A stretch of 64,000 bases of DNA from Toxorhynchites rutilus septentrionalis (GCF_029784135.1 NC_073745.1:244431624-244495623), one strand, 5' to 3'; positions 1-11,040 are shown, counted from the first letter of the stretch. The notes: generated from the sequence alone by a model not told the origin. Translations and numbers: made by a program.

Positions 1-541
1 CGATTTTTAGTTTTTGAAAGCAATTTTATTCAGTGTAGGATTTAAAAAAAAAAATTCAGTATTTTTTCTGAAAATTCAATCATTTTTCAAAAACTCTTCC
101 ATAGATTACTTTTTGTAGGAATTACCATTTTTAAGTAACAAAAAATATTAAAAAAATGGTCAAACATATTTGGTCCTTTCCATATGTTAGTCTCGATAAA
201 TTTTCGGAAAACTAAGTATGCCAAGTTGCTTAATTAGGTAAGGTCTTCACGTCCAGAAAGTTCCATTCAGTTTTGGTGGGTCATGCAAATATCTGGTTGA
301 GTTGGCGCGAAATCCGTCAAATGTCAAATTATGGTTTCGTTTTAGACAAAATTCCAAATGCAAATTTTACATTGCAGTATTTAAATATAAGATATTGATT
401 TGCAATATCGAATTTCTTTATTCTTTATTACTTACGAACGAATTCTTACTCTAGATCGTTTAAATCTCATTCGCCAAATCTTCTTAAAATCAAGCAAACG
501 AATGCGGGTCAGCCTTAGTTCGATTGAATTGAGTGTAGCGT
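1..541. other. AT-rich upstream DNA, no gene seen
   Basis: AT-rich sequence with homopolymer runs. The only open frames are short and lack family features. No transposon ends or RNA gene were recognised. Confidence 0.5.
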
Positions 542-711
542 TCGCCCTATGGCATCGCGTGCGTTTCGCGCTTGGAAAACAATTGACGGCGCGAGGGCGG
601 GTACGGAAATCTTACACGTAATAGTTTCGACCGTCGAGGTGGGTCAGATGAAAAAGTTCTAATCAAATGCTGCATGCATCGAGTGTGATAATAGATGCCA
701 AGCAATGGATT
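542..711 (+). promoter_or_regulatory. Upstream region of cuticular gene 1, GC-richer
   Basis: This block directly precedes the TATA box of the first cuticular gene and is GC-richer than its surroundings. Most of 558-702 reappears, about 28 bp shorter, at 2284-2400, including the words aatcttacacgtaatag and atgctgcatgcatcgag. Its position suggests proximal control DNA, but no known binding site is claimed. It could instead be one copy of a dispersed repeat. Confidence 0.4.
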
Positions 712-721
712 CTAGCTTAAG

Positions 722-760
722 TATAAAAGTTGGAAGATGTTCTCACAGCATCATCAGTTA
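722..760 (+). promoter_or_regulatory. Core promoter of cuticular gene 1 (TATA + initiator)
   Basis: A TATAAAAG box lies at 722-729 and a TCAGTT initiator at 754-759. The expected start A at 756 is about 34 nt from the first T of the TATA box, normal arthropod spacing. This gives a 5' UTR of about 65 nt before the ATG at 821. Confidence 0.65.
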
Positions 761-820
761 TACGAAAGCGGTTGGGCAAGTTTCAGCAAATAGTGATTTC
801 TAGTCAAAATTTCTCCCACG

Positions 821-1540
821 ATGAAGGTATTGCAAGTTGTCGAGAAGTGTTCCAAACTTTTTATCAACGATCGTATTTTGTGTTCACAGATTATCGTTGT
901 GATGGTAATCGCCATCGCAGGCATCGTATCTTCGTACCGTCATGGAGAACGCGTGAGTCAATATAGTTACAAAACGGATCATGGTGTTGTTCCCTATAAG
1001 GAACCTGAGGAAACTTCAACTCTTAAAATTGCCGAGCAGAAGCCGGAGAAGGAATTTGAAGCCAAACTGGCCGTGCTCAGTCAACTCTTGAAGAAATACC
1101 AACAAACGAGAAAGACGCACGTGACAATCGAAACGGATGCTACCAAAGAAGCGATAAAGGATGAACCAAAAGAAGAGCTGAAGGACAAAGAAAAGGAAAA
1201 GGAGAAGGAAAAGGAAACCGAAAAGGAAAAAGAAAAAGAAAAGGATGCCACAGTTCCCAGCTACGAATATGCCTATGGAGTGAAGGATTTCAAGACCGGT
1301 GATCACAAGCTTCAGTGGGAGAAGCGGGTGGGAGGACATGTGATGGGTGTCTACAAGTTCGCTGAGTCCGACGGTACGCAGCGTGTGGTGGAGTATAAAG
1401 CTGATGATAAGAAGGGATTCGAGGCAAAAGTGAAAAATGTTGCCGATAAGAATAGTGAAGAAGATGAAACGAGCAAGAAAACTACAGTGCATTCTCAGGT
1501 GGCTCACAGTTATAGTTATTTGAAGAAGTACAATCGCTGA
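821..1540 (+). CDS. RR-type cuticular protein (chitin-binding 4), gene 1
   Basis: The frame is open throughout, but the better model is spliced: exon 1 at 821-826 (Met-Lys), a 63-bp intron at 827-889 (gt...ttcacag) and exon 2 at 890-1540. The intron length is a multiple of three and it holds no stop, so an unspliced reading hides the signal peptide. The spliced product is 218 residues. It has a hydrophobic signal at 1-17 ending near IVSS, a Lys/Glu-alternating tract at about 93-121, and an RR consensus at about 127-183 (YEYAYGVKD, TGDHK, QWEKRVG, SDGTQRVVEYKAD, GFEA) closest to RR-2. The tail is rich in Ser and Tyr. Such proteins are secreted and bind chitin in the cuticle; stage and tissue cannot be read from sequence. 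Confidence 0.88.
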   Translation: MKVLQVVEKCSKLFINDRILCSQIIVVMVIAIAGIVSSYRHGERVSQYSYKTDHGVVPYKEPEETSTLKIAEQKPEKEFEAKLAVLSQLLKKYQQTRKTHVTIETDATKEAIKDEPKEELKDKEKEKEKEKETEKEKEKEKDATVPSYEYAYGVKDFKTGDHKLQWEKRVGGHVMGVYKFAESDGTQRVVEYKADDKKGFEAKVKNVADKNSEEDETSKKTTVHSQVAHSYSYLKKYNR

Positions 1541-1633
1541 TATTAGAGGTTAAATACAGTTCATTAACTGATTGTCGAGTACTCCTCTGGACCAATTCAA
1601 TGTTACTGTCAATGAAAAAGTTAACAATTGTAT

Positions 1634-1652
1634 AATACAAACTGTGGTGTAT
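1634..1652 (+). terminator. Possible poly(A) signal of cuticular gene 1
   Basis: A variant hexamer AATACA at 1634-1639 is followed by a GT-rich stretch (tgtggtgt) at about 1643. No canonical AATAAA was seen close to the stop codon. Weak evidence. Confidence 0.3.
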
Positions 1653-1654
1653 AT

Positions 1655-2263
1655 AGCAATTTAAATATTCAGTTCCATGGGCTAAAAAAATGCAATATTG
1701 ATACTCCTACAAATACCTTCTCCGCGAATCGATTTCAGTTGATTTGATTTGCTAACTGCCTGACCTCAGCTTCAGCCAAAAGCTTTTCTACTGGTCGTCA
1801 ATTACCCGCGTGCATGAATCGGGGGGAAGATTGTAACGCTAAAGATGTCAGGGCTGCTGTAATTAGCTGGGTATACAACATTCTACTAAGCTAATCTCTG
1901 TGCCAGTGTTGTCCCACAGCACTGACCCCAAGCTATGAGAAGGTGGTCTAACACAGGTCGTTTGGATCTGTAGTATTTACCCTGTTGGCTAAACACTGTG
2001 AAATGAGAGGTGAATGTTTGAGACGTTAGATTATTCCGTTTTGAATAGAACCAATGTGCAATAATGACGGATGAATGGAATTAATGAAGTATTTAAAGTT
2101 ACAATGTATGTTCATAGATTCGCTGCTCCTTTCATATACCGGTTCTTATAAAAATTGTATAAAAATCGTACGGGTGTCTTACTAATAAATTGAAAGATTT
2201 TTGTTGGTTGTGCATTGTGTCCGTCATTCCTATTCAGTGAGGTGCGTTCTGCCGATCAGCAAC
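1655..2263. other. Intergenic, no gene seen
   Basis: Sequence of ordinary complexity downstream of cuticular gene 1. No coding signal and no transposon termini were recognised. Confidence 0.45.
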
Positions 2264-2420
2264 ATTATTTGTTTATTATTAGTGCGATTCGCTCTTGGAA
2301 TACAATTGATGGTGCGAGGGCGGGTGCAGAAATCTTACACGTAATAGCATCGTTTTAACCAAATGCTGCATGCATCGAGTATGATAATAGATGCCAAGCA
2401 TCATTTGTTTATTATTAGTT
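2264..2420 (+). repeat. Copied upstream segment flanked by 19-bp direct repeats
   Basis: Bases 2284-2400 repeat much of 558-702, the block upstream of cuticular gene 1, with a net deletion of about 28 bp. The copy is flanked by near-identical direct repeats at 2265-2283 and 2401-2419 (core atttgtttattattagt, one mismatch over 19 bp). The copied part stops short of the TATA box and has no gene after it. The structure resembles a repair-templated insertion or a short mobile sequence. Confidence 0.7.
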
Positions 2421-2696
2421 AAGGCTTTCATTATATTGGAGATGTAGAGTGGACAAGATGTGTACATCTCCCTGAATTTTCTGAAACTTTTTCAAAAACC
2501 GCGGCCATGATTATTTCGAATGAGGGAAGGATCTTCACACTTATTCAAAAGTCTTCATGAAAGTATAGTAACGATGTGATTATGGTGGTACTTTCCCAGG
2601 GGGGATTTGATTATGTTTAATGACAAGAATTAAACCGTCTCAACGTCGGCAACAAAAATTTTTGATGAATGAGAATGAAAAATATCTGAAGAATGA
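2421..2696. other. Intergenic, nothing recognised
   Basis: Short AT-rich stretch between the copied segment and the inverted-end element. No feature supported. Confidence 0.4.
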
Positions 2697-3629
2697 ATGT
2701 ACATTAGGGTGCCAATGAAAATGGTCATCTCGAATTTCAAAAAGCTACCCTATAAAAAATTTTCACCACCTAGAAAAAACACCCTATGCCAAATATCAGC
2801 CCAATCGGACTTAAAGGAGAGTGGTGCAAAGCGGTCAAAGTTTGAGTTTTTTGAGAATCGAAAAATCACCCAAGGGGGGCATCACTTTTTTTTCAAAACC
2901 TCGATTTCGGTGATTTTTCGGTTTTCAAAAAACTCAAATTTTAACGTTTGTGACACCAGTAAATGACGTCCGAATGAGCTAAAACTTTTCATAGGGTACA
3001 CTATTAGGGTATATTACATTTCGTAGCAAGTTCCGAATGAAAAATCGAGATAACTATTTTTATTGGCACCCAAAACCATACTTTTTCCATACTTTTTTCC
3101 CAGAATGCCGATTTTTGACAAATTTTTTTCGAGATGACACTAGATCTCGACATTTCATGCAATTTGAAGACATTTGGCATCGAAACATTTTTTTTCGAAA
3201 ACCCCGATTTCCTTTACTCCCCCCTTGGGTGATTTTTAGATTTTCGAAAAACTCAAACTTTGACCGCTTTGCGCCACTTGAGCTTGAGCTTGAGCTTGGG
3301 CAGACTGTACAATTCGTAGTTGCTCTTCGTGATTGACCTGAACCAACCAAATTGCACAAAGAACACACAGAATGACGCTTGGGACTAGCAAATTATTCTC
3401 GTTGTGCAATTTTCGGTCATTCGAGCTTTAAATGGTCAATAACGACGCCGGCCACGTCCTTACAGTCACCAGGGGAAGGGAAGGAATGTTAGTATGATAT
3501 CCGCCGCCCGAAAGCCAGAAGGGTCGCCTCTATAGCGTGGTTCCCTAGCGTTTATCATGGGAGGGGATAGTTGTTAGTGGGAAAAGGTAAGAATCAGGAT
3601 TCACTGAGGTATGTGATGTGATTATGTAA

Positions 3630-4062
3630 AAGCATATAACTCCATTAGCGGCGATGGAGAGTTACTTTTTGGGAAATCTGAGAAGGTCACCGAGAGAGCT
3701 GCTCTATTATTCAACGCGTGACTTCTTTATATATCTCCAATCCTAGCGAAGGAGGGCAAGGTGAGAAGGTCAGATTTAAAATCAATCAAGGCGATGGAGG
3801 AATATCTCTGAACAACCTGAGAAGGTCGCCGAGAGAACTCCTCTAAAATTAATCGGACTGGGGATATATTTTTATTATTCAACGCGCGTACTCACTATAT
3901 AACTCCAATCGTGGTGAAGGAGAGCTGTCTTTGGGCATCCTGAGAAGGTCACTGAGATAACTCGTCTAGAATAAATCGGAGCGGAATTATTTTCTATCAC
4001 TCTACGCGCGTACTCTGCATATAACTCCATTAGCGGCAATTGAGGATTTTTTCTTGGAAACC
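3630..4062 (+). repeat. Degenerate tandem array
   Basis: Irregular tandem copies start at about 3633, 3726, 3893 and 4017. Each contains atataactccattagcgg-like, ctgagaaggtcaccgag-like and caacgcgcgtact-like words. Spacing varies from about 90 to 170 bp. The array lies inside the inverted-end element. Confidence 0.6.
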
Positions 4063-4144
4063 TCATTATTTTTTCCATTGAAACGCACTAACAAACCAAT
4101 ATTGACATCACGAACACGTATAGTGACGAATAGTCATCCCCGAC

Positions 4145-4332
4145 ACAAATACAGAAGAATTTCGATTATCCGCGAGCGGATGATTCGCGATGATTAAAAA
4201 TATTCTGCATGCTAAAACATCTTTTTTTTCGTGTTTACACCTCATTTTTAACCCTTCATTGTGTTATCCGCGATTTTCGTTATACGCGGTGACCTAGCCC
4301 GACTATTCCGCGGATAATCGGGGTTCCACTGT
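4145..4332. mobile_element. Pogo/Tigger-like terminal fragment
   Basis: On the - strand the sequence begins cagtggaaccccgattatcc near 4331, a typical pogo/Tigger-class terminus. Further gattatccgcg-like words occur near 4155. No transposase is present. Confidence 0.4.
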
Positions 4333-5685
4333 ATACAAAGGACATATCAACACATTATTTCGATTAAAATAATAGAGAGGCATGGTCTCGCGCTGATGTT
4401 ATGCTTTAAAGGAAGAAGCAGGGCCTGATCACGAACACCACCCCACGATGAAAACGGAATGAAGTGTATATAAACTTGCATAAAATTCACTTCTCCGTCA
4501 CAGCGAGATGGCGCTCCTGATCAGGCGCACATATTTTGGAAGAGAACGAATTCATACACTCACTTATAACATTTATATGGCGAAAATAAAACACTATGAG
4601 AATTATCGCTTATATAGAAAAAATAAATTTGAATCCATGCAATCATACACTTTGAATACTTTTCGTTTTACGCACAATCCCCTGAGTCTATTTTTCATTA
4701 GAATGGAAGTAACTTCTTTTTCACAGAATTTTTCATAGAAATCACCAGCCGAAAATCAACTAACAACCGAATAGAGTATAAAAACGATACTACTTCGAGT
4801 GCTACCTATGCAGTTTGTAGTTGGATTCACAAATTTCTCGCTGTGTCTCACTTGCGCACAAAACCGCACTTTACAGTGTACACATGGGATAACGAAACAA
4901 ATACTTGCACTCACAAAATCGAGCGCGTTGATAACTTTGTGTGGTGATAATAGCACTACATTAATCTCAATTGCAATGCAATTGCTATTGTGCTTCTGGC
5001 AACCATCCACAGATTTGAACTTGGTATAAAACAACTGGTAGAGAACCAACACATCACTGGATTTTAATATATTTTCATCTAAAGCACTATTTGATTTCCA
5101 GAACGCACCCCTTATTACACACACACATGCGCACGGTAATAAACACGTCTCTACGTGAACCCGAGCGAACGACTACCACAATTATGAAAAATGGCCGAAC
5201 AGATGGACTAAAGAAAGAAAAATTTCTTCACTGGAAATAAAGATGAACTTTTGTTGTTGAATTTAAACGAATTCAATTCAAATATACGTTCACTGATGCA
5301 GAAGCTCACTTTCTCGAGAAATTTATATACTTTTAGCCACAAAGGCGACTTAAAACAAGGCCACTCGTGGGAATGAAACACAGACGTCTAGTCTGCACGA
5401 ACGCCAAACCCGAACTCACTCCGCTTTGCGCCACTCTCCCTTAAGTCCGATTGAGCTGAAATGGGGCATAGGGTGTTTTTTCGAGGTGGTGAACATTTTG
5501 TATAGGGCAACTTTTTGAAATTTTAGGGTCGATTTTTTCCCATACATTCATTTGCACCCTAAAATTCTAAAGATTGATAATCTATCTATATATATAAAAA
5601 TGGATTTCTGTCTGTCTGTCTGATTCTTATGGACTCGGAAACTACTGAACCGATCAACATGAAAATTGGTCTCAACAACACAAAC

Positions 5686-8537
5686 ATTATGAGACATTAT
5701 TAATTATGAGAATTTTTCGATGGTAGAATTCTCAATTGCACTTCTCTCATGTAACAATTCAGCTCCGGGGTCGGACAAGATTAAATTCAACTTATTGAAG
5801 AATCTTCCCGATTTGGCAAAACATCGTTTGCTGAACTTGTTCAACAAGTTTCTGGAGCTGAATATAGTCCCGCATGACTGGAGACAAGTGAGAGTGATAG
5901 CCATACGAAAACCCAACAAGCCGGCTTGCGATCACAATTCGTATAGGCCGATTGCAATGTTATCCTGTATTCGTAAATTGTTAGAGAAAATGATTCTACT
6001 TCGTTTGGACAAGTGGGTTGAAACGAACAATTTGCTGTCAAATACGCAGTTTGGCTTCCGCCGAGGTAAAGGGACGAACGATTGTCTCGCGCTGCTATCT
6101 TCTGAAATCCAAATCGCATTTGCTCGCAAAGAACAAATGGCTTCCGTTTTTCTCGATATCAAAGGGGCATTTGATTCAGTTTCCATGGAAATTCTCTCAG
6201 AGAAACTTCATAATCGTGGACTTTCACCAATTCTGAATAATTTCCTGTACAATTTACTCTCAGAAAAGCACATGTTTTTCAATCATGGCAGCTTGAAATC
6301 TTCTCGTTACAGTTTTATGGGCCTCCCACAAGGCTCCTGCCTAAGCCCCCTCTTGTACAGTTTTTACGTCAATGATATAGATGATTGTCTAACTAGAGAT
6401 TGCACGTTGAGACAACTTGCAGACGATGGAGTTATTTCCATCACGGGTACTAATCCCGCCGTTCTGCAAAATTCCTTGCAAGATACCCTGAACAACCTGT
6501 TCACGTGGGCTCTCAAGCTGGGTATCGAATTCTCTACGGAGAAAACCGAAATGGTCCTTTTTTCTAGGAAGCACGAACCCGCCCAATTCCAGCTTCACCT
6601 ATCCGGCAAAACGATCAAGCACTCGATGTTTTTCAAATACCTTGGAGTATATTTTGACTCTAAATGTACCTGGGGAATACACATTGCGTATTTGAAACAG
6701 AAATGCCAGCAAAGAATCAATTTTCTCCAAACAATAACCGGAACATGGTGGGGTGCCCATCCAGGAGACCTCATTCAGTTATACAAAACAACGATATTAT
6801 CAGTGTTAGAATATGGCAGTTTTTGCTTCCGATCAGCTGCCAGGATTCATATTCTCAAGCTGGAGAGAATACAATATCGTTGCTTGCGTATAGCCATGGG
6901 GTGTTTGCATTCGACACATACGATGAGTCTCGAAGTTTTGGCAGGAGTACCCCCGCTTACTCTTCGGTTCACAGAATTATCCTACAGATTTCTCATCCGT
7001 TGCAAGATCATGAATCCATTGGTGATTGATAACTTCGAAAATCTACTCCAACTGACTCCTCAGTCAAGTTTTATGTCTCTATACCATGAGTACCTTACCC
7101 ATGAAGTGCACCCTTCACCGGGCATCTCCAACCAAGTTTGCTTCCCATACTTTTGCAATCCCTCTGTCATTTTTGATCTGTCCATGCGACAAGAAATCCA
7201 TGGAATACCAGATCACCTACGCTCCGATTACATTCCGGAGATATTTTCGGCAGAATATGGGAAAGTTGGATCTGATAAAATGTTCTTTACTGACGGTTCA
7301 TGCATAAACGGGTCCACTGGCTTCGGCATCTTCAATGAAAATTCCAGTGCCTCTTTCAAACTCAAAGATCCTTGTTCCGTGTATGTCGCTGAACTGGGTG
7401 CGATATATTACGCATTAGGGATCATTGAAACATTGCCCATCGACCACTATTTTATTTTTTCAGACAGTCTCAGCTCAATAGAGGCAATCCGCTCAATGAA
7501 AGTTGATAAACGCTCATCTTATTTCCTAACAAGAATAAGACATCTATTGAGTGTTTTGGTCGAAAAATTATTCAAGATTACCTTAGCATGGGTTCCCTCT
7601 CATTGCTCGATTCCGGGGAATGAGAAAGCGGACTCGCTAGCTAAGGTGGGCGCTTCAGAAGGCACACTTTTTGAAAGGCAAATTACTTATAACGAATTTT
7701 TTCACATTCCTCGTCAGGACACACTCGTTAGTTGGCAGCGCATGTGGAGTGAAGATGAGTTCGGTCGTTGGTTACACACGATTATCCCTAAGGTTTCGAC
7801 GAAAGCTTGGTTTAAGGGATTGAATGTCGGTCGTGATTTCATTCGCGTGATATCTCGGCTTATGTCCAATCACTACAACCTAAACGCTCTCTAGAGCACT
7901 GAGAGCACAAGGCAGACAATCGGATATCCCCATCCGGGATATCTTAGGTAGCCGTGATCCTGATCTTCTGCTTCATCTATACCTGTTCCTCAGGAACGCC
8001 GATGTCAACGTTTAATGATTTTTCCTTCGTTGTGTCCCTGTTTCGTATCCCTCCTATTCGATCTATAAACTTTTACTTAGTCGCGGCAATACATACACAC
8101 ACTCTTTACAGATACACGGACCAAAGGTTGTGCAGTCCACTGATGATTCAACAAAAGCCAAAGGTTGTATCGCTCATGACAACTCTACACGAGCTGATGA
8201 TTGCGCCGGCTAGTGACCATTCTATCCTGGATTCCTCGAGAAGACGCACCACGCTAGATATGGGGTTCAGACTAGGGGGGCGTTGCTGATTAATGGTCAG
8301 CTGCATCCCAATAGGAAGTATCCCGTGTCGGGCACAGGTACAGATCATTGAAGACAGCAACATCACAATTACGAAAACACTTGTAATACTAACCTCGAGC
8401 CAACCGCGAGTAATCGGTTACATATTACTAACATAGTTATAAGGCAAACATTGTCGAAATATTGAACTCCCGGCCCCGTCAGGTTGACGCCATATGAGCC
8501 TTAATAAAAATATATATTTTGGATAAAAAAAAAAAAA
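5686..8537 (+). mobile_element. LINE A: 5'-truncated I-clade non-LTR retrotransposon
   Basis: The body is flanked by the 8-bp duplication ACACAAAC at 5678-5685 and 8538-8545 and ends in a poly(A) of about 14. The endonuclease and first ORF are missing, as expected of 5' truncation during target-primed reverse transcription. The 3' UTR contains atgagccttaataaaa, like the 3' ends of LINE B and the SINE at 14622-15089. The RT plus RNase H architecture places it near the I clade. Confidence 0.85.
5720..7894 (+). CDS. LINE A reverse transcriptase/RNase H, both ends incomplete
   Basis: This 724-residue open frame covers the reverse transcriptase: FLDIKGAFDS at about 144-153, GLPQGSCLSPLLYSF at 201-215, LADDG with the catalytic Asp pair at about 235-236, and FKYLGVYFD further on. 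The RNase H domain follows with TDGS at about 524, AELGAI, SDSLSSIEA and WVPSHCSIPGNEKADSLAK at about 624-642. It copies element RNA into DNA at the target nick. The first ATG is only the first in the truncated insert, not a natural start. The frame stops at 7894 because of an internal deletion; the real C-terminus resumes in another frame at 7893-8015 (from RALRAQGRQ to NADVNV). The missing 40 or so residues include the Cys/His motif that LINE B keeps. Confidence 0.85.
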   Translation: MVEFSIALLSCNNSAPGSDKIKFNLLKNLPDLAKHRLLNLFNKFLELNIVPHDWRQVRVIAIRKPNKPACDHNSYRPIAMLSCIRKLLEKMILLRLDKWVETNNLLSNTQFGFRRGKGTNDCLALLSSEIQIAFARKEQMASVFLDIKGAFDSVSMEILSEKLHNRGLSPILNNFLYNLLSEKHMFFNHGSLKSSRYSFMGLPQGSCLSPLLYSFYVNDIDDCLTRDCTLRQLADDGVISITGTNPAVLQNSLQDTLNNLFTWALKLGIEFSTEKTEMVLFSRKHEPAQFQLHLSGKTIKHSMFFKYLGVYFDSKCTWGIHIAYLKQKCQQRINFLQTITGTWWGAHPGDLIQLYKTTILSVLEYGSFCFRSAARIHILKLERIQYRCLRIAMGCLHSTHTMSLEVLAGVPPLTLRFTELSYRFLIRCKIMNPLVIDNFENLLQLTPQSSFMSLYHEYLTHEVHPSPGISNQVCFPYFCNPSVIFDLSMRQEIHGIPDHLRSDYIPEIFSAEYGKVGSDKMFFTDGSCINGSTGFGIFNENSSASFKLKDPCSVYVAELGAIYYALGIIETLPIDHYFIFSDSLSSIEAIRSMKVDKRSSYFLTRIRHLLSVLVEKLFKITLAWVPSHCSIPGNEKADSLAKVGASEGTLFERQITYNEFFHIPRQDTLVSWQRMWSEDEFGRWLHTIIPKVSTKAWFKGLNVGRDFIRVISRLMSNHYNLNAL

Positions 8538-9275
8538 ACACAAACACAAACTTCTGCATAACTTGAGAACTAATCAAGCACAATTTGGGATGTGAGGGAT
8601 TTGGGTATGAGAAATGCTTCTATAATGCTATGACACCCCTTCCTCCTCTGGAATGGGGAGGAGGTCCCATAAAAATATTACACATATTTTAACCAAAAAT
8701 ATTCCAACCGAACAATTGAATATTTTCGGGAAATTCTGAAGGAAAAAGGGAAAATTCGGAAAATTTAATTCCCATCTGTTCTACAATTACATAGTGACAA
8801 GTGCTGTTAGTCCATTTGATGTTTGCGGTAGCGAAATTGATCTTTGTTCGAAACTGGAAATGGATTTCATTGTGATGAAACGCTCTCCTACATCTTCTTC
8901 TATCTATACAAAAAAAAAAAGGATCGCCAGATGTAAGCGCAGAACTCCATGAAGGAATTGTCCGATTTAGGGCTGACTTTATTGTATCATATTTTCTGTA
9001 TAAAACATTTATTCAGTGTAACGGAGAAACATGTTATTTGCAAGTGGTTACAAAATCTTGAACGAGAATTGTGTCTAAAAATAATCTGATTTTATAATGA
9101 TGAGTTTTGGAATTTTATAGTAAAATGTAAAATCATCGGGGTCGAATAGAAGATCAATCAATGAACAGTTCTGCGATTGGACCCATGAACTTGCTCATAG
9201 TAAAAAAAAACGTGAATGTTTGAAGGTATTGACAAACAAATTTTGGGCGGGACGAAGTTTGCCGGGTCAGCTAGT

Positions 9276-9960
9276 AACTAATAAAATTCATTCAGTTTTT
9301 TTGGTTCAATTCATGTGTACCTCAACAAAAATATAATTTTTCTATTTGATATAGAGGATGTTTTTTAATTCTCTTTTACCATTTACAATTCAAAATTTCT
9401 TGTTCCCTAAGTTCAACAATGTTCGTTTACATTAACGATTTTTTTTAGAAGAGATGAAAAACTAATTCTACCTACCTTTACATAATCTAAACCTAAAGTT
9501 AGCAATACCGATTACTCATGGTATCTCTTGGGTAATAACTTACATAATACAAACCAGCGGAACTCAATTTATCCTAGCAGAACCTTACCAATCTCAGCAG
9601 ATGTTCAGAAACACTTTTTTTAAAATTTCTACGTACTTTGAACTTCTCGAATCCCATCTTTGAATACTATAAAATTATCATTGTCAGTCTAACCAAAATT
9701 ATTCACATTGAACATTTTGCTCCTTCAGTATGCTAGAGTGCAGTTTTCAATCTGTAACCGTTTTCAGTGGTCTGTGAAGTAATTAACTCTTCTGGATCTG
9801 GATTTATAATTTCATTCGCGAATGGATTACAGAATTGATCCACGACCAATCAGTTGAAGCAGTAATACTATGTTTCATTCGCTGTTTCAGTGTGTGTAGA
9901 TTACCGCAAATGATGCAAAGAGAAGAATCTTTTTCTGATATTCAGTGACTAAAAACTAAA
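9276..9960. other. AT-rich intergenic DNA, nothing recognised
   Basis: No open frame with family features, no termini and no RNA gene seen. Confidence 0.4.
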
Positions 9961-10210
9961 AACTAGTCGTAGAAACTAAGTTATTAATCATCACAAAAAA
10001 AAAACTCTTTTTGATCGATTGAGAGAATATGACGGGCTCAGAAGGAAAGGGGTCTAGGTCACTTGATCGATTCTCTCGACAAAATGTTATGTGCAACACA
10101 TACACTGCACACATACACTGTCTTAGACCGATAAAACGAAAACGGGGCGCAGAAACTAAGTCATAAATCATCACAAAAAAGCCGTTTTTGATCAATTGAG
10201 AGAATATTTA
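9961..10210. repeat. Direct repeat with MITE-like terminus
   Basis: Two direct copies, at about 9976-10028 and 10150-10206, share gaaactaagt, aatcatcacaaaaaa and tttttgatc.attgagagaat. Between them, about 10030-10078 resembles the terminal repeat of the MITE at 36235-36485 (aaaggggt, cacttgatcgatt). Probably remnants of a related MITE. Confidence 0.5.
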
Positions 10211-11040
10211 CGTAGGACTACATTTTTCATTTCTGTACCGGAGTGTAAGTTCAAATTTTCAAAAAGCGAAAGCTTTATATTTGGAGTGGAACATTTTGAA
10301 CGTTAATACTCCTTTGCCGGATAAACAAAGTGGTATGATAATCACTTCTTTCGAAAGATATAATGTCCAAGAACTATATGCTTGTTAATTATTGACCGAA
10401 AACTTGTACCAAAAGCCTATTGAATGCACACAAATCTGTATATAAGCAGGCACCCGCTCGGAAATTCATTCATGGTCAATAAAGTCTTTTCATGTTGTTA
10501 AAAGTGGACACGGTTTGCTGAGGAGCGTCGCACGACAGTGAAGTGCCTTTTTCAAGGTAGGCGAAGAAGATGTTTGGAGCAGGGTTTTTTTTCCACAAGG
10601 CCCTTCTGCAGAAGTTTAAAGTCTTTATAATTGAACAAGGAAGGAAGGAATGAAATTCATGTCTATGTATTATGCCCTTCTCTGCAATGGAAAAAATCTC
10701 CATATTTTTTTATTTTCACATTCTATCCAGCTTTTTCTTATTTTTTGCGAATTTGAAAGTGTTTTACCACAGAAAATTATATGCTTTTCTTCCACTTGTT
10801 AGATTCCTACTCCGCTCCTCTTACATCGAAGACCATTATGACGATTATCGTCTTTCTCTATCTACAAGGAATCAAGGTAATCAAAAAAAAAAAAAAATAA
10901 TAAAATTTTGATGCCAAATGTCTTCAAACTGCATGAAACGTCGGGATATACTGTCAACTCGAAAAACTATTTTTTTTTGGCAAAAATCGACTATTTTTTT
11001 TCAGAATACGAGGCAAAACGCAACTTCAATTTACCAGGGT
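10211..11040. other. No gene assigned; isolated TATA-like signal
   Basis: TATATAAG at about 10438-10445 is followed by an attcatt-like initiator some 25-30 bp later, but no coding exon follows that I can identify. The short open frames at 10476-10703 (-) and 10672-10911 (+) overlap on opposite strands and look like nothing known. Confidence 0.35.

Larger units (their letters stand above)
2697..5570. mobile_element. Element or composite with long inverted ends
   Basis: The segment at about 2704-2860 (ttagggtgccaatgaaaatg onward) returns inverted at about 5408-5568, including words such as gcgccactctcccttaag and catagggtgttttttcga. Part of the inner end is also inverted near 3225-3280 (caaactttgaccgctttg). 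No transposase frame is visible inside, and the short open frames at 4756-5124 and 4799-5029 lie on opposite strands of the same DNA and match nothing known. A related fragment lies at about 44690-44900. Superfamily not determined. Confidence 0.55.
5580..9274 (+). mobile_element. Helitron-like non-autonomous element, interrupted by LINE A
   Basis: The start resembles other copies in this window: TC, a TA-rich run, aaaaatggatttctg, then a (gtct)n run. The end is gggcgggacgaagtttgccg followed by gtcagCTAG and T at 9275. TC/CTAG termini and insertion next to T are Helitron hallmarks. Related copies are at 13069-14516 (+), 32329-33110 (-) and 45933-47455 (-). There is no Rep/helicase coding. LINE A occupies 5686-8537 with its own target duplication. 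Confidence 0.65.

Noticed and set aside
1016..1507. 163-residue open frame on - opposite cuticular gene 1
   Set aside because: It is the mirror of the Lys/Glu-rich repeat and RR coding; Leu/Phe-rich only because of the codons on the other strand.
10438..10700. TATA-like signal considered as a gene start
   Set aside because: No exon, donor or coding sequence follows that could be supported.
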